NCBI GenBank assembly: GCA_003427395.1
Contig: BFEA01000694.1
Coordinates: 114,132-155,216 of the forward strand
From: Chara braunii
Lineage: Eukaryota; Streptophyta; Charophyceae; Charales; Characeae
Reading direction: 5' to 3'
Length of the DNA stretch: 41,085 nucleotides
Made by a program: the position numbers and the translations under genes. The notes beneath the pieces were generated by a model. The model was given only the letters and a program-made list of their open reading frames with translations, searched no databases and was not told the DNA's origin. This document shows, one piece after another, positions 31,485 to 41,085 of the stretch; positions within the stretch are counted from its first letter, which is position 1, and every line of letters begins with the position of its first letter.

Positions 31485-31503
31485 GCTGGCTATAAAAGCC
31501 AGC
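31485..31503 (+). promoter_or_regulatory. LTR TATA box inside a palindrome, copy 3
   Basis: TATAAAAG (31491-31498) lies within GCTGGCTATAAAAGCCAGC, seven perfect pairs around ATAAA. Copies 1 and 2 keep the TATA and most of the inner pairs. Transcription should begin about 30 bases downstream, near 31525. Confidence 0.7.
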
Positions 31504-31775
31504 TTCTCAACCAACAGCCTCACATTTGTGGCAGTGCTGCTGGACCATTCACTTGAGTAAATGCTGGTTGGCTGCTATTGTGGGACAGTGCTGGCGGAAA
31601 GGAGAGAGTTGGAGGTCTGCAGGATGAAGGGAGAGACGACGGCCATAGCTGGGAGGTTGGAGCTCATAGCCACTCCTCGACACTTGGTGTTGCGGTCGGC
31701 GGGCTGCGTCAGGGTCCGGACGGTGTGGCTAGCGGCACCTATTCTAGTGATGTTGTGTTGTCGGACTACCGCCGT

Positions 31776-32060
31776 AGCATCAAGGTCTTCCTAAGGGAAC
31801 GTGCTGTCAGATTGTTGTCGCGGCATCAAGACCTTCCTAAGGGAAGGTGCTGCCGGATTTGTTGCGAGGTGCCAATGTTTTTTTAATATGAGTGTGGGAA
31901 GATGCTTCCGGACTGACGGCGTGGCGGCATCAAGGTCTCCCTTAGGGGAGGTGCTGTTTGTTTGGCGGCACGGCAACAGCAGTGTATCCGGTGGGGTTAC
32001 GCTGCCAAAATTTTGACTCGGTGGCAGTTTTTTTTTTAAGGGGAAGTGCTACCCGTTCGA
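31776..32060 (+). repeat. Tandem hairpin units in the family A LTR
   Basis: Four or five units carry GGCATCAAGRYCTTCCTAAG then GGAAGGTGCTGCCGG. The best (31822-31862) pairs ACCTTCC with GGAAGGT. Others begin near 31776, 31889, 31925 and 32026. The core GGGAAGGTGCTGCCG matches that of the family B tandem repeat (9787-10350), linking the two families beyond their 3' ends. Confidence 0.65.
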
Positions 32061-33997
32061 CGACATGGCAATGACAACGTATTCAGCAGGGCAGTTATGT
32101 TGTCGAATTTACGCCGCGCCGAGCAGCAGTTCCACTTTTAATTTTTGATGTGAGCAGTGATGGTGGACTATTCTCTCATGATCTGGTGGTAGTATGGACA
32201 CTGATGCACATTTGGGATTGTGCGGTAGTGGTGCGTGGATCGGCTGCATGATGAGAGCGCAGAGTGAGTGCTCGTGACGGTGGCTATTAGAGTTGCGGCA
32301 CTTGGGGTTTGCAACGGAAGGACATCTTTATTTTTTAGGGGGCTCGCGGCACATGTGGTTTTTGGCCAGGGCCACCTTTTGTTTTTTTGCGATACACAGT
32401 GCGAGTGGTTTTGAGTTATGGACTATTTGGCATTGTCGGCAATGATGTGGCACTACCCAAGACTACTTGGGACCATCTTGGGACCAAGTGAGACCAACTT
32501 GGGTTGTGGATGTACTGGTTTGAGGCGGTGTGGATCTACGAGTCGGTTTTGAACTATCCTTGGGGAACGTGTTGCAATTGGGACTGCATGGGGTTGTCTA
32601 GGGCATTTTGACCATATGGGACTGGATCATGGGAGCACCCTCTTTGAGGGTTATCTCATTTAGACATATTTGTAGACGCAACATTAGCACGATCGGGCAC
32701 TTGGAAAAAAAGGTGGTCCATCGTTCAGTGGAATATCCACAACTTATGAAGTTGTGGGCCACATTTGTTGACTTCAAATGGCGCTGCTCTCGTATTTGAT
32801 TGATAAATTACTTGGTTTTTTTAAGTGAGCCGATTTATACTTCACTCAAGGTCAGTTGATTGACTCAGACTTCACACTTGTGTGAACCCGCACTTGCTTG
32901 ACCCTGTTCATTAAATGTTCGTTGAAAAAGTAAAGGAGATGCGTGTTTTCATGTGAATGGGAATGTGTGACTCAAGAATGGGATTGTACTGTTTTCTTTA
33001 GAACTTGTTGCTTGGCTTGGTGTGCATGTAAGTAGAAAGATGCTTGAAAAAGAAATTGATTTTGCCTATTGGAGAGAAGGGAAATGATTGTCGTTTTTCT
33101 ATCTTTCACTTGCCTTCATGACAAAAGTACTTGAATTTTGGAGTGAATAATTTCAATGGGTATTGTAAAAAGAAATAAATTGGTGAATATAATGAAGATG
33201 AATGTAGTCAGATTTAGTTTTTTCCTAAGGATTACCCTTTTTATTCTAAACAACCTTATCTATCTGTAATTGTTCAAATAATTCTCATTCTCTATCTCCT
33301 CTGACCTTTTTCGTTCATATTACCTTAAACTTAGAAAAAGTGAAAACAATTGAAATCTACTCGCGGTGGACACGTTCTTTCTCTAGGAAGTATCTGGGGC
33401 GGGGGTCGTTGTTACCGGAGCTGACCTTGTTATCGACCCAGAGTGGACCGTTTTACGGGGGGGTACTTTGTCGATTCGGTGGAGACAACCCGACTTATGA
33501 GATCCGAGTCATGTTTGCTCAAGCGAGGAGGAGGAGTATCTTATACTACTTCCTATAGGGAGAGACATGCAACACTTTAAGCAATTCACCTGATCAAAAA
33601 TCATTCACAAAGTAATCGGTTATCCAAGAAGATTAAAAACATATGAAGGTGGGTATGCATGTTTGATCTTAAGTTGGTCGTAGGTTTAATGGACAACTTT
33701 GGCGACGAGTCTCATCAAGTCAAAACTAAGTAAACCGATTACCTTGTCAGTTGCATCAATGCTATTGTCGGTAGCCAACTCCTTATTGACGGTTGTATGA
33801 TTGTTTTATGTTGTTCGACCTGAGATGGTCGGATTGTATTTCAATTTTGTGTGTATTGGATGTATCTAATGATGATTTTGATCCTTTTAGTTGTTATTTC
33901 ATATAAAATATTTATTTACATCGACTACAGTCGATCCTTTTAATATAATAATGTGTGATTGTTATAATTTTATTTTGACTGTATGTCTAAGGAACTA
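32061..33997 (+). other. Non-coding central part of family A LTR copy 3
   Basis: This aligns in reverse with about 203-1900 and 19590-21300. The alignment includes the TTCACACTTGTGTGAACCC stretch near 32870, matching about 1071. No gene was seen; short open frames are not shared between copies. Confidence 0.6.
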
Positions 33998-34550
33998 CTG
34001 TCTTAACCTAAAAAAACGTATGTACATTGTATTCGAATACAACGTACGTACGTTGTACCACGAGTTTTATGGTACAACTTTAAAGGAGTTTGTAGTACCA
34101 TACATAGTGTTTTTTTTTTTTTTCTTGAATTTTGTTCTAAATGTCTCCAAGACCCTCAGACAAAAGTTGTTTCTATTCTAATTTCGTACAACAATGTTTT
34201 TTTTTCAGATTTTTTTGGATTATTTTTGAAAAATCGAAAATCAGAAAACATTGCAAAATGTTGTCAAAAAATATTTTCATTCTTGTTTTTATTTTTTTCT
34301 CAAATTCGGTTGTGAATTTCGACATGACCCTAAGGCAAACGTTGCTTGTATTGCAATGTTGTACAACTTTAATTTTTTTCATAATTTTCTAATTAAAAAA
34401 AAAAGAAATTTACACAAATTCGAATACAACGTACGTACGTTATATTCGGCGGTGTGTTCTATTCCGAAAAAACTCCACGATTTCGGAAAGCCCATTTTTT
34501 TTAGGTAAGTTGAATAGAATGTACGTACGTTTTTTTCTGGGTTAAGACAG
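33998..34550. mobile_element. 553-bp MITE with TA target duplication (Tc1/mariner type)
   Basis: Terminal inverted repeats of about 28 bp start CTGTCTTAACC and continue into A runs and ACGTAYGTAC. TA occurs on both sides (33996-33997 and 34551-34552). The empty site is present in LTR copy 2: minus-strand GGAACTAGGATT around 19339-19340, exactly what removal of the element plus one TA restores. The interior is AT-rich, repeats GAATACAACGTACGTACGT in both halves, and has no transposase. TA duplication suggests Tc1/mariner or Stowaway-like mobilisation. Confidence 0.9.
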
Positions 34551-35044
34551 TAGGATTAATTTTGGGTTTCACGCTTGGTTGAGACCGTCCTGGTTGACCG
34601 ACGTTCACTTCGTACCTAGGAGATCAACGCCCTAAGGAACGGACGACGTTTGGGTCCACTCAGCGTTAACCAAACGTATCTATACTACAGCGAACGAGCA
34701 AACGCCCTCGACTAACCTACCTCTGCGACTGTATATAAAAACTTTCGCACGTGGGTCATTAGCTCGGTAGGGATACGCCCCTAAGGGTGGTGACAACCCC
34801 TTAGGAAAGGAAAGTTTATGCCTAGCAGGAACTTATCCTGTCGTAGGGGACCGTGGGAAGTAAAGTTGGCGCACCCGACTAGAGCGACGACGGAACGACG
34901 CGACCTCGACCGTCTTGGCGGTCCTCTGGATTATTTTGCGTCGTTCTCAAGTTGTCTCTGTTTTGTTTTAGTTTAACTCCTGCCTGACATGATCGGGAAG
35001 GTTCCCGCTCTTTGCGAAAAAGGAGGGAGCCAATGCGCTCGACA

Positions 35045-35101
35045 GTGGGAGCAACAAAAATTTGGCACGTGGCTTTCTTTCCTTCAAATTTTCATATGGT
35101 G

Positions 35102-35168
<67 letters not shown>

Positions 35169-36269
35169 AGGAGAAAAACCGCAAGAGGGAGGAGAGAAAG
35201 CGGGAGCAGCGCACAGACGTGTATAAGCGTGGAGTAGGGAGCCGCGACGGGTAGGAGCGCCAGGGCGGAGAGAGAAAGAGAGAGAGAGAGAGAGAGACAG
35301 ACAGAGAGAGAAGAGTCAATCAGACTGACACACACACACAAATACACGGAGGTTAGTTTTTTTTTTTCCCTTTTTTTTTCCTTCCTCTCTCTCCCCTCTT
35401 TACTGTGAAGGATGGAGTGCCCGCATTCTTTCCCCACCCCCTATAACAACTCCCTGTACCAAGCAACCGCCACTGCCCCCCCCCCAACAGTATTTCAACC
35501 CCGCCTCAAACCCATAGAGAGAGTAAAAGCGCGTTCAAATCGTTCAATAATTAAACTTTGAACCCGCGGTTACGCATGCTAACCTCGAAAAAAAAAAAAA
35601 AAAAATCGTGTTCTATTCGAATACATTAGTCTTTTCTTATCGAAACGAATAGAAAAGATGCGCTTTGTATTGAAATACAACGAGTACGAGGCCTATTCGA
35701 AGTGCACTTCTATTCGAGAAAAGTGAACCCTTCCCGTTTTGATTCGAATGTCCAACTAAAGTTTCAACTCAAGGATCGCAGCCTTATCGGCCTCCTACGG
35801 GCAGCTACCGACCCTCTACAAGCAACAACTGTTTGTTCCCCACGAATTGCTCCCCAAGCAAATTCACCATCCGTTCAATTACTAGGTGGGCGATCAATAT
35901 AACCAAACGATGAAAATTTGACTCAGGGGTATAAAACGCATTTGTGACAGGTTGTGAACACAAAAATTTCCCCAACTCCCACCACCACGCATACACTCAA
36001 AATACAATCATTGTACATTTTTACGATAGAACATACGACGTAATTTTTTACTATTACACCACGTTACAACCAGGAGGGTGTGTCAACGACGCTGTCATAT
36101 GCCGTGCGTATTGAGTCCGACCCATGAACTACTTAAATGCAGACCCAACTCTAAAACCATATAAAATCAAATGAGTAACAAAGGTCGGTGAACTGACCGC
36201 AAAAAAAAAAAATTGGCAAAAGCATGACAAATTGCGGGTGTTATGCGGGCATGCTTTAATATGTTGTCG
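35045..36269. other. Simple-repeat-rich spacer
   Basis: After the LTR end come a (GA)n tract at 35105-35168 and a GA/GACA tract at about 35270-35310. A T-rich stretch and an A run (35589-35605) follow. A segment near 35605-35720 has TATTCGAATAC and AATACAACGAGTACGAG, reminiscent of the interior of the 33998-34550 MITE, but no element ends could be set. The open frames over GA tracts are artefacts of the dinucleotide repeat. Confidence 0.6.
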
Positions 36270-37270
36270 CTTTTTAGGGGGGACGGACATGTCGTGGATG
36301 CTACCCCAGAGGTAGCCGTCTACCCATATTGATGTGAAAAAAAAAAAAAAACATAGTATTTTTCATAACAGTTACTATATGTTGACAAAAATGTTATGGT
36401 GGTCGAGACCCGTAATAGCCTCGCTGCACCATTTACCAAACGTAAAAAAATAATAAAAATTATGGTGGTGCATCTTTCCATGTTTTACTAAAAGATTTAT
36501 TCTCATTGTACACATTTGGTCAATAGGTGGGTCGAGCCCATAAGACTTCGAAATGTAGAGTTTCAAATTCATAAATCAACAACTAATTAGAGAATGAAGT
36601 GAAACTCGGTAGAGCGCCGATAGGGATCATGTTCTCTTACCACCCTTGAAGTAGACGTCTACTCATGAAGATGTTTAACTAAAAAACACAGTATTTTTCA
36701 TTACAATTACCATATGTTGATAAAAAAGTTATGGTCATCAAGACCCGTAGTAGCCGCGCCGCACCACTCACCGAATGTAAAAAAAAAAAAAAAAAAACAT
36801 TATGGCGGTGTATCTTTGCATATTGTAGGGGACGATTCATTCCCATTCTGCACATTTGGTGGATAGGTGCATCGGGGCCATAAGACTTCGAAATGTGGAG
36901 TTTCAAATCCATAAATCAACAACTAATTATATAATGAGGTGAAAATCAACAGAGTGCCGACATGGATCGTGTTCTCTTACCACCATAGAAGTAGTCGTCT
37001 ACCCATGAAGGTGTTAAATTAAAATTAAAAAAAAAAACGATATTTTTCATGACAGTTACTATATGTTGATGGAAATCTTATGGTGGTCGAGACCCCTAGT
37101 AGCCTCGCCGGACTACTCACCAAATGAATAAAAAAAGTAAAAATTATGCCAGAGTAGTTTTTCATGTTGTAGTAGAAGATTCATTCTCATTCTGCACATT
37201 TGGTGAATAGATGCGCCGAGGTCATAAGACTTCGATATGTAGAGTTTCAAAATTCATAAATCAACAATTC
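36270..37270 (+). repeat. Tandem repeat of about 345 bp, three units
   Basis: Units begin near 36270, 36615 and 36958. Each reads through GTCTACYCATGAAGRTGTT, an A-rich stretch, ACAGTTACTATATGTTGA, TTATGGTGGTCGAGACCC, an A run, TCTGCACATTTGGT and GAGTTTCAAATTCATAAATC. Unit identity is high by eye, with differences mainly in A-run length. An inverted copy lies at about 39186-39525. No protein-like frame persists across units. It may be a satellite or the internal repeat of a larger element. Confidence 0.85.
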
Positions 37271-37464
37271 TCTCACTCTCTCTCTCTCTCTCTCCTCACA
37301 TACGTAGATGGACAAATCTTGCCAATTGCAGAAAATATTGAGCCCCTCTCTCTCTCTCTCTCCATATACATGCAAATGGACAAATTTTGTTAGTCGCAGG
37401 AAATATCGAGCCATCTCTCTCTCTCAAAACATACGCAGATGGACACATTTTGCCATTTATAGGG

Positions 37465-37532
<68 letters not shown>

Positions 37533-37560
37533 CCTCTCTCTCTTTCTCTCTCTCTTTCTC
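37271..37560. repeat. CT tracts alternating with a short minisatellite
   Basis: CT runs at about 37269-37292, 37346-37361, 37413-37426 and 37467-37560 alternate with three related segments of 45-55 bp. These contain ACATACGYAGATGGACA, TTTTGCCA and GCAGRAAATATYGAGCC. The pattern suggests the CT tract and spacer were duplicated together. Confidence 0.85.
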
Positions 37561-38386
37561 ACCCTCCTCCCCTGTGTGTGTGTGTGTCGAAGGTTCAACC
37601 GAGCACCTTACTATCATCGTTTCTTTACACTAGTGTAAAGAAGGTTGTACACGTGTGTCGAAATCAACAGACCCCCAACACGAGGGGCGGGTCAATTCTT
37701 CTACATGACAGCTCGGTATACTTGAGATAGTTCGTCTTGTTTCTTACCCCTCTTCCTCTAAATATAACACATGGCCGATCATTGTTGTTATATCTAAGCA
37801 AAGAGTTACCCCAAATACAGGGACAATGATTGTCTTCCCCTTGTATTTATGAATATGGCATGCCTATGTCATGCCTATGTCATCGTTATGCCATGATTAT
37901 GCCATGCCTATGTCAACTGTAATTGCTAACTTTCAGTCGACAGATATGCAACGCTGTAATAAAAAATATGCTTTCGATTAGGGGGAAGAGGGTAGTCTTT
38001 AACACATACAGGGGAGGAATGAAAGGTGTTTCTCTTGTCAGGCCAAGTCAACCATGGGCATCGCTCCACTACACATCACATGCATAAATGGAAAAAAATA
38101 TAGCGTTGCATGCGTTCATGTTTTAGCGGGAACATTCATTCATATAATGCTCATGTGACGAGTAGTTGAGCGAGGCCCCACAATGCATTTCCAAAATCCA
38201 AAAAGTTATGGCGGCATAACTGTTTTTTTTTTCTTTTTTTTTCCCCTTAATCAGCCTCCACCTTGATTCATCTGCCCTCACTAGTGTGTAAAAACGTGTA
38301 TGATGTCATTTTGTGTTTTTTATGTTTTTTGTAACTATGCATTTTTTTTTTTTTTTGCTGTAATAGTTAAGTTAATTTTTAAAGTA
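37561..38386. other. No gene seen; short tandem CATGCCTATGT repeats
   Basis: Apart from imperfect tandem ATGCCTATGTC and GTTATGCCATGAT units at about 37856-37916 and T runs at about 38222-38242 and 38342-38356, nothing recognisable lies here. It ends at the target duplication of the hAT-type MITE. Confidence 0.55.
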
Positions 38387-38394
38387 TATACGAC

Positions 38395-39165
38395 CAGGGT
38401 TGCCGGTGTTCGGGACGGGCCGAACACCCGAACCCGAATGCCCGAACGTTTGGGACCCCCTCTCAACGCGTTCGGACGTCCGGCCGAAAGCCGAAAAAAA
38501 AAAAAAAAAAAAAAAAAAATCCGTTTCCAAAAATTATGAAAAGAAACTATGTCATGTAGAAGAATAAACTAAACAACATTTGCCTCAACTGTATATCCAA
38601 ATTCCTTACTAAATTTGAAATAAAAATCAAATACAAAAAATAAATAATATTAATGAAAATAAGAAAAAATAAAACAAGAACGAAATTATTGCGTGAGCGA
38701 GCAAGTTTTTGACACCGCCATCTTTGGTGATTTTTCTTTTTTTTTTTGGCTTTGTCAAATGCCATGAAATTTTATACATATGTATCTTACATAATAGAGA
38801 ACCTACAAATAAAGTTTGAAAACATAATATTTTTTTTCAGGCCCGAAATAAAGGGAAAACAAAAAGTGAAAAGAGAAAAAAAACAAATTAGTAAGTGGGA
38901 AAGCAAGTTTTGACACCACCATCTTTGCCGATTTTTCATTATTGTTTGGATCCACAGAATGAATTCAAAATTGAGAGACATGTAGCCTACATAACAGAAA
39001 ACTCACAAAAAAAAAAAAAAAAAAAAACANAATAATTTTTAGGTNCCAAAATATTTTTTTGCGGGGTCCGAACCCCTTCGAGTTCGGGCCCCGTACGGGG
39101 ACCCGAACACCCGAACGTTCGGGGGTCAGCTTAGGGGCCTCCATACGTTCGGCCTGGCAACTCTG
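38395..39165. mobile_element. 771-bp hAT-type MITE with 8-bp target duplication
   Basis: Ends are CAGGGTTGCC and GGCAACTCTG, inverted with one mismatch, typical of the hAT superfamily. TATACGAC repeats exactly at 38387-38394 and 39166-39173, the 8-bp duplication that hAT transposases make. Subterminal zones (38410-38495 and 39060-39155) are dense in CCGAAC and GTTCGG motifs, as expected for transposase binding. The interior is AT-rich and contains an internal duplication around AAGTTTTTGACACCGCCATC (38703 and 38907). No transposase is encoded, so it depends on a source in trans. Two bases are ambiguous (39030, 39045). Confidence 0.93.
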
Positions 39166-39185
39166 TATACGACTATATTGCCAAA

Positions 39186-39525
39186 TTGTTTGTCTTCTTT
39201 TATTATGGTACTTATTGATTTTCTGATATGAAGCTTCATTCTCTAATTAGTTATTGATTTATGGATTTGAAACTCTACATTTTAAAGTTTTATGGCCTCG
39301 ACGCACATATCTACCATATGTGCAGAAGGAGAATGAATCTTCACTAGAACATGGAAAGATACACCGCCATAATTTTTATCTTTATTTGTGCATTTGGTGA
39401 GTGGTGCGGTGAGCTTACTACGGGTCTCGACCACCATAACATTTTCATCAACATATGGTAACTGTTATGAATAATATCATGTTTTTATTAATTTATTTAA
39501 TTGAACATCTTCATGGGTAGGCGTG
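39186..39525 (-). repeat. Inverted copy of the 345-bp repeat unit
   Basis: Matches the reverse complement of one unit of 36270-37270, for example TGGGTCTCGACCACCATAAC-type sequence near 39420 and the end CTTCATGGGTAGGCG. It stops at the centre of the 39488-39563 palindrome. Confidence 0.8.
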
Positions 39526-39563
39526 CGCGCCTACCCATGAAGATGTTTAATTAAATAAATTAA
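39488..39563. repeat. 76-bp near-perfect palindrome
   Basis: The two 38-base halves are reverse complements with two mismatches, centred between 39525 and 39526 in GCGTG/CGCGC. The right half is the beginning of a plus-strand 345-bp unit (CCTACCCATGAAGATGTTTA), so the palindrome is the head-to-head joint of an inverted and a direct unit. The direct unit breaks off into an AC/AG microsatellite (39565-39594). Confidence 0.92.
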
Positions 39564-39595
<32 letters not shown>

Positions 39596-39738
39596 GGGGG
39601 GCCAAATCCCACCACCCTCTTCGTCTTCATCGCCGTATGGACCGTTTTTCCTCTTACCCCGTTCTACGTTTGTTTACGTCTGCCCGCCTCCTCCAGTTCC
39701 GGAAACCAGAATCTTTTCCACATATAGTTTCCTTTTTA

Positions 39739-40116
39739 GGGAAAATTGCATATGTAACCCACTATACCCAGTCGAGCGCCCAACTTGCATTTATACCCAG
39801 ACCCTATGGTAATACCCTACTTGTCCTGTGTGCCAACTTGTATGCATACCCAGTCCCACAGGCCCTTGGTTGGGGAGCACAAAATTATGCTTATGCCCAG
39901 GAACCAGACAGACAAAATTGGTTATACACATAATTTATCTGGGTATGTGCATAATTAGCATTTTAATAGTTGGGTAACTGCAATTTGGCGATGCCAACCT
40001 TGACCCTCCTCTATGCTGGGAATACAAACAAATTTTCGGGTAATGACGCAGGCTGAACACCATGGCTGGGTATAGCGGGTATTCCCATTGGGCACAAATG
40101 CAATCTTTTTGCCCCC
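39739..40116. mobile_element. Possible Mutator-type MITE, about 378 bp
   Basis: The left end GGGAAAATTGCATATGTAAC and the reverse complement of the right end (GGGGGCAAAAAGATTGCATT, then TGTGCCC) share GGG, an A run, ATTGCAT and, further in, CTATACCCAG. GGG-A-rich-TTGCA termini are common in MULE-derived MITEs. The flanks are T-rich, so the expected 9-bp target duplication cannot be judged. Internal TACCCAGNC motifs recur several times. No transposase is encoded. Confidence 0.4.
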
Positions 40117-41085
40117 TTTTTTTTTTTTTTTCGCAGCCAGAGGCTGCGCTTACCTGGGTTGCAAGTTTTTTTTTCGTTTTCAGGAAATGTCGTGGACTGT
40201 AATCGAGGTTCGGGGGGGTGTTTGGGGGCTTTAGGGGAAGGTGGGAAGGGTGCGGTCGTGACTGGGAGACGAACCGGTAGTGCGAGTGGTAGGCTTTGGG
40301 GAGTGTATGTGGAGGGTTTCATAAGGTCGGTGGGGCTTGCGGTGGGTGGCGACCAGGTTTCCTTTTCGGGTGGAGGGTTGAGATTTTTTTTGTTTTTTTT
40401 TCGTCGACGATTCGACTCTGGGTTGGCCATCGTCCACGATTTTTTTATTTTCTTTTTCATAGTTCGTTTTGAGTGGATTGTGTATTGGAATCGAGCTGGA
40501 ATCGAACTTGGGTCTGTAACCCAAGAGCCTACCTCAGTGAGTATAGCAATGAAAAGATGTTACCTGAGTGGGTACAGCAATGAACAATGAACTGTCGGGG
40601 GTTCGGGGGGAAGTCCTAAGGGGGCACGGAGCGTATGGACTGGGTGATCGGGCGTCGTTGCACGGCAATGGTTCAAATTCTTTTTTCCTTTTTTTTTCAG
40701 TTTTTTTTTGCCATTTTTTTTTTCTTCATTTTTTTAAATTTTTTCCCATTTTTTTCCCATTTTTTTCCCATTTTTTTCCCATTTGTGTTTTGTTTCGGAA
40801 ATGCTCTGTCTTTTTTGTGTGGCGGTTGAACTCTTTTATTTTTCTTTTTTTTTTTCGTATGCCTTTGGTCGTTTGTTTGTTCACGAGACTCAAACGTGAA
40901 CTTGATCGTTGCGAGCAAGCATGTCGTTCGATTTGGTCGTCGACATGAAGCTTTTTTTCTATTACAAAAAAAGGGTTCGTCGATGAGGCATTTTTTCTAT
41001 TACAATAAAAAAAAGGGTTCGTCGACGACTAAAGCCTGAAGTCCACCGCTCTTACGCAAGCGGGTTGTTCGATTTGGTCGTCGAC
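40117..41085. other. T-rich terminal segment, possible start of another LTR-like element
   Basis: TGTCGTGG (near 40187) followed by GC-rich sequence, a T-rich run and an antisense tRNA-like segment resembles the order at the start of the family A LTR. Beyond it are T-rich low-complexity DNA with TTTTTTCCCA units (40739-40783). GTCGTTCGATTTGGTCGTCG at 40923-40944 recurs with one change at 41064-41085, and a T-rich unit ending AAAGGGTTCGTCGA occurs twice between them. The open frames are low-complexity and on both strands. The element, if real, runs off the window. Confidence 0.35.
40483..40550 (-). other. tRNA-like segment
   Basis: On the minus strand: TACTCACTGAGGTAGGCTC (A-box-like), then CTTGGG and CCCAAG pairing around the 7-nt loop TTACAGA, then AGTTCGATTCC (B box). 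A full acceptor stem cannot be formed and the T stem is poor, so a working tRNA is unlikely. A tRNA-derived SINE head or an LTR-borne module like those in family A fits better. Confidence 0.45.

Larger units (their letters stand above)
30035..35044 (+). mobile_element. Family A LTR, copy 3, most complete
   Basis: This starts TGTCGGATATGGG and ends CCAATGCGCTCGACA, giving the terminal inverted repeat TGTCG...CGACA. Without the 553-bp MITE (33998-34550) it is about 4.46 kb. It aligns with the reverse complement of copies 1 and 2. Order along it: hairpins, an antisense tRNA-like segment (30555-30632), the TATA box at 31491, a tandem hairpin repeat (31776-32060), and the conserved 3' end from about 34560. 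The bases after the end (GTGGGAGCAAC) do not form a primer site and no target duplication is seen, so it may be a solo or rearranged LTR. Confidence 0.85.

Noticed and set aside
35044-35062. Primer site and target duplication for LTR copy 3
   Set aside because: Bases after the LTR do not match a tRNA 3' end, and the 5 bases before 30035 and after 35044 differ.
35084-35437. Long open frames over GA/CT tracts (also 37296-37730)
   Set aside because: They encode alternating Arg-Glu or Leu-Ser from dinucleotide repeats and are open on both strands, so they carry no coding evidence.

Overview
The window looks like nuclear DNA from a repeat-rich eukaryote, probably a plant. The strongest clues are a primer-binding site that nearly matches the 3' end of plant tRNA-Asp (the type used by Athila/Calypso-like LTR retrotransposons) and a Penelope-like element with GIY-YIG placed ahead of the reverse transcriptase, an arrangement I know from green algae and other early green lineages. 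I suspect a non-seed streptophyte (charophyte, bryophyte, lycophyte or fern), but the sequence does not prove it. I see no intact host gene, tRNA gene, rRNA gene or CRISPR array. Nearly everything is nested, decayed mobile DNA.

Layout. (1) 203-3782 is a truncated minus-strand copy of a very long LTR, called family A here. (2) 3783-5065 is unassigned and holds two minus-strand open fragments. (3) 5066-12071 is a related long LTR-like repeat, family B copy 1; 12072-12639 is spacer; about 12640-17533 is family B copy 2 in the same orientation. (4) 17534-18851 is the start of a family A internal region on the minus strand, with a decayed gag and a tRNA-Asp-type primer site. (5) 18854-29842 is its about 4.5-kb LTR, split by a 6.4-kb Penelope-like element at 22475-28896. 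(6) 30035-35044 is a third family A LTR on the plus strand, head to head with the previous one and carrying a 553-bp TA-flanked MITE. (7) 35045-41085 is simple repeats, a tandem repeat of about 345 bp, a 771-bp hAT-type MITE with perfect 8-bp target duplication, a 76-bp palindrome, a possible Mutator-type MITE, and a T-rich segment with a tRNA-like module.

The Penelope-like element is the most informative coding unit. On the minus strand one reading frame, now broken by stops and at least one frame shift, runs through a Gly-rich N-terminus, a CCHC zinc knuckle, an SR-rich stretch, a Lys/Glu coiled coil, a basic region, a foldback-repeat block, a SAP-like helix pair, GIY-YIG endonuclease and reverse transcriptase. 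It is bounded by direct repeats of about 0.8-0.9 kb (pseudo-LTRs) and a 12-bp target-site duplication.

The least explained structure is in family B. Each copy has an array of hairpins about 100 bp apart. Stems differ along the array and pair by covariation, while the 19-21-nt loop is nearly the same throughout one copy but clearly different between the two copies. All alignments and identities were judged by eye; none was computed.
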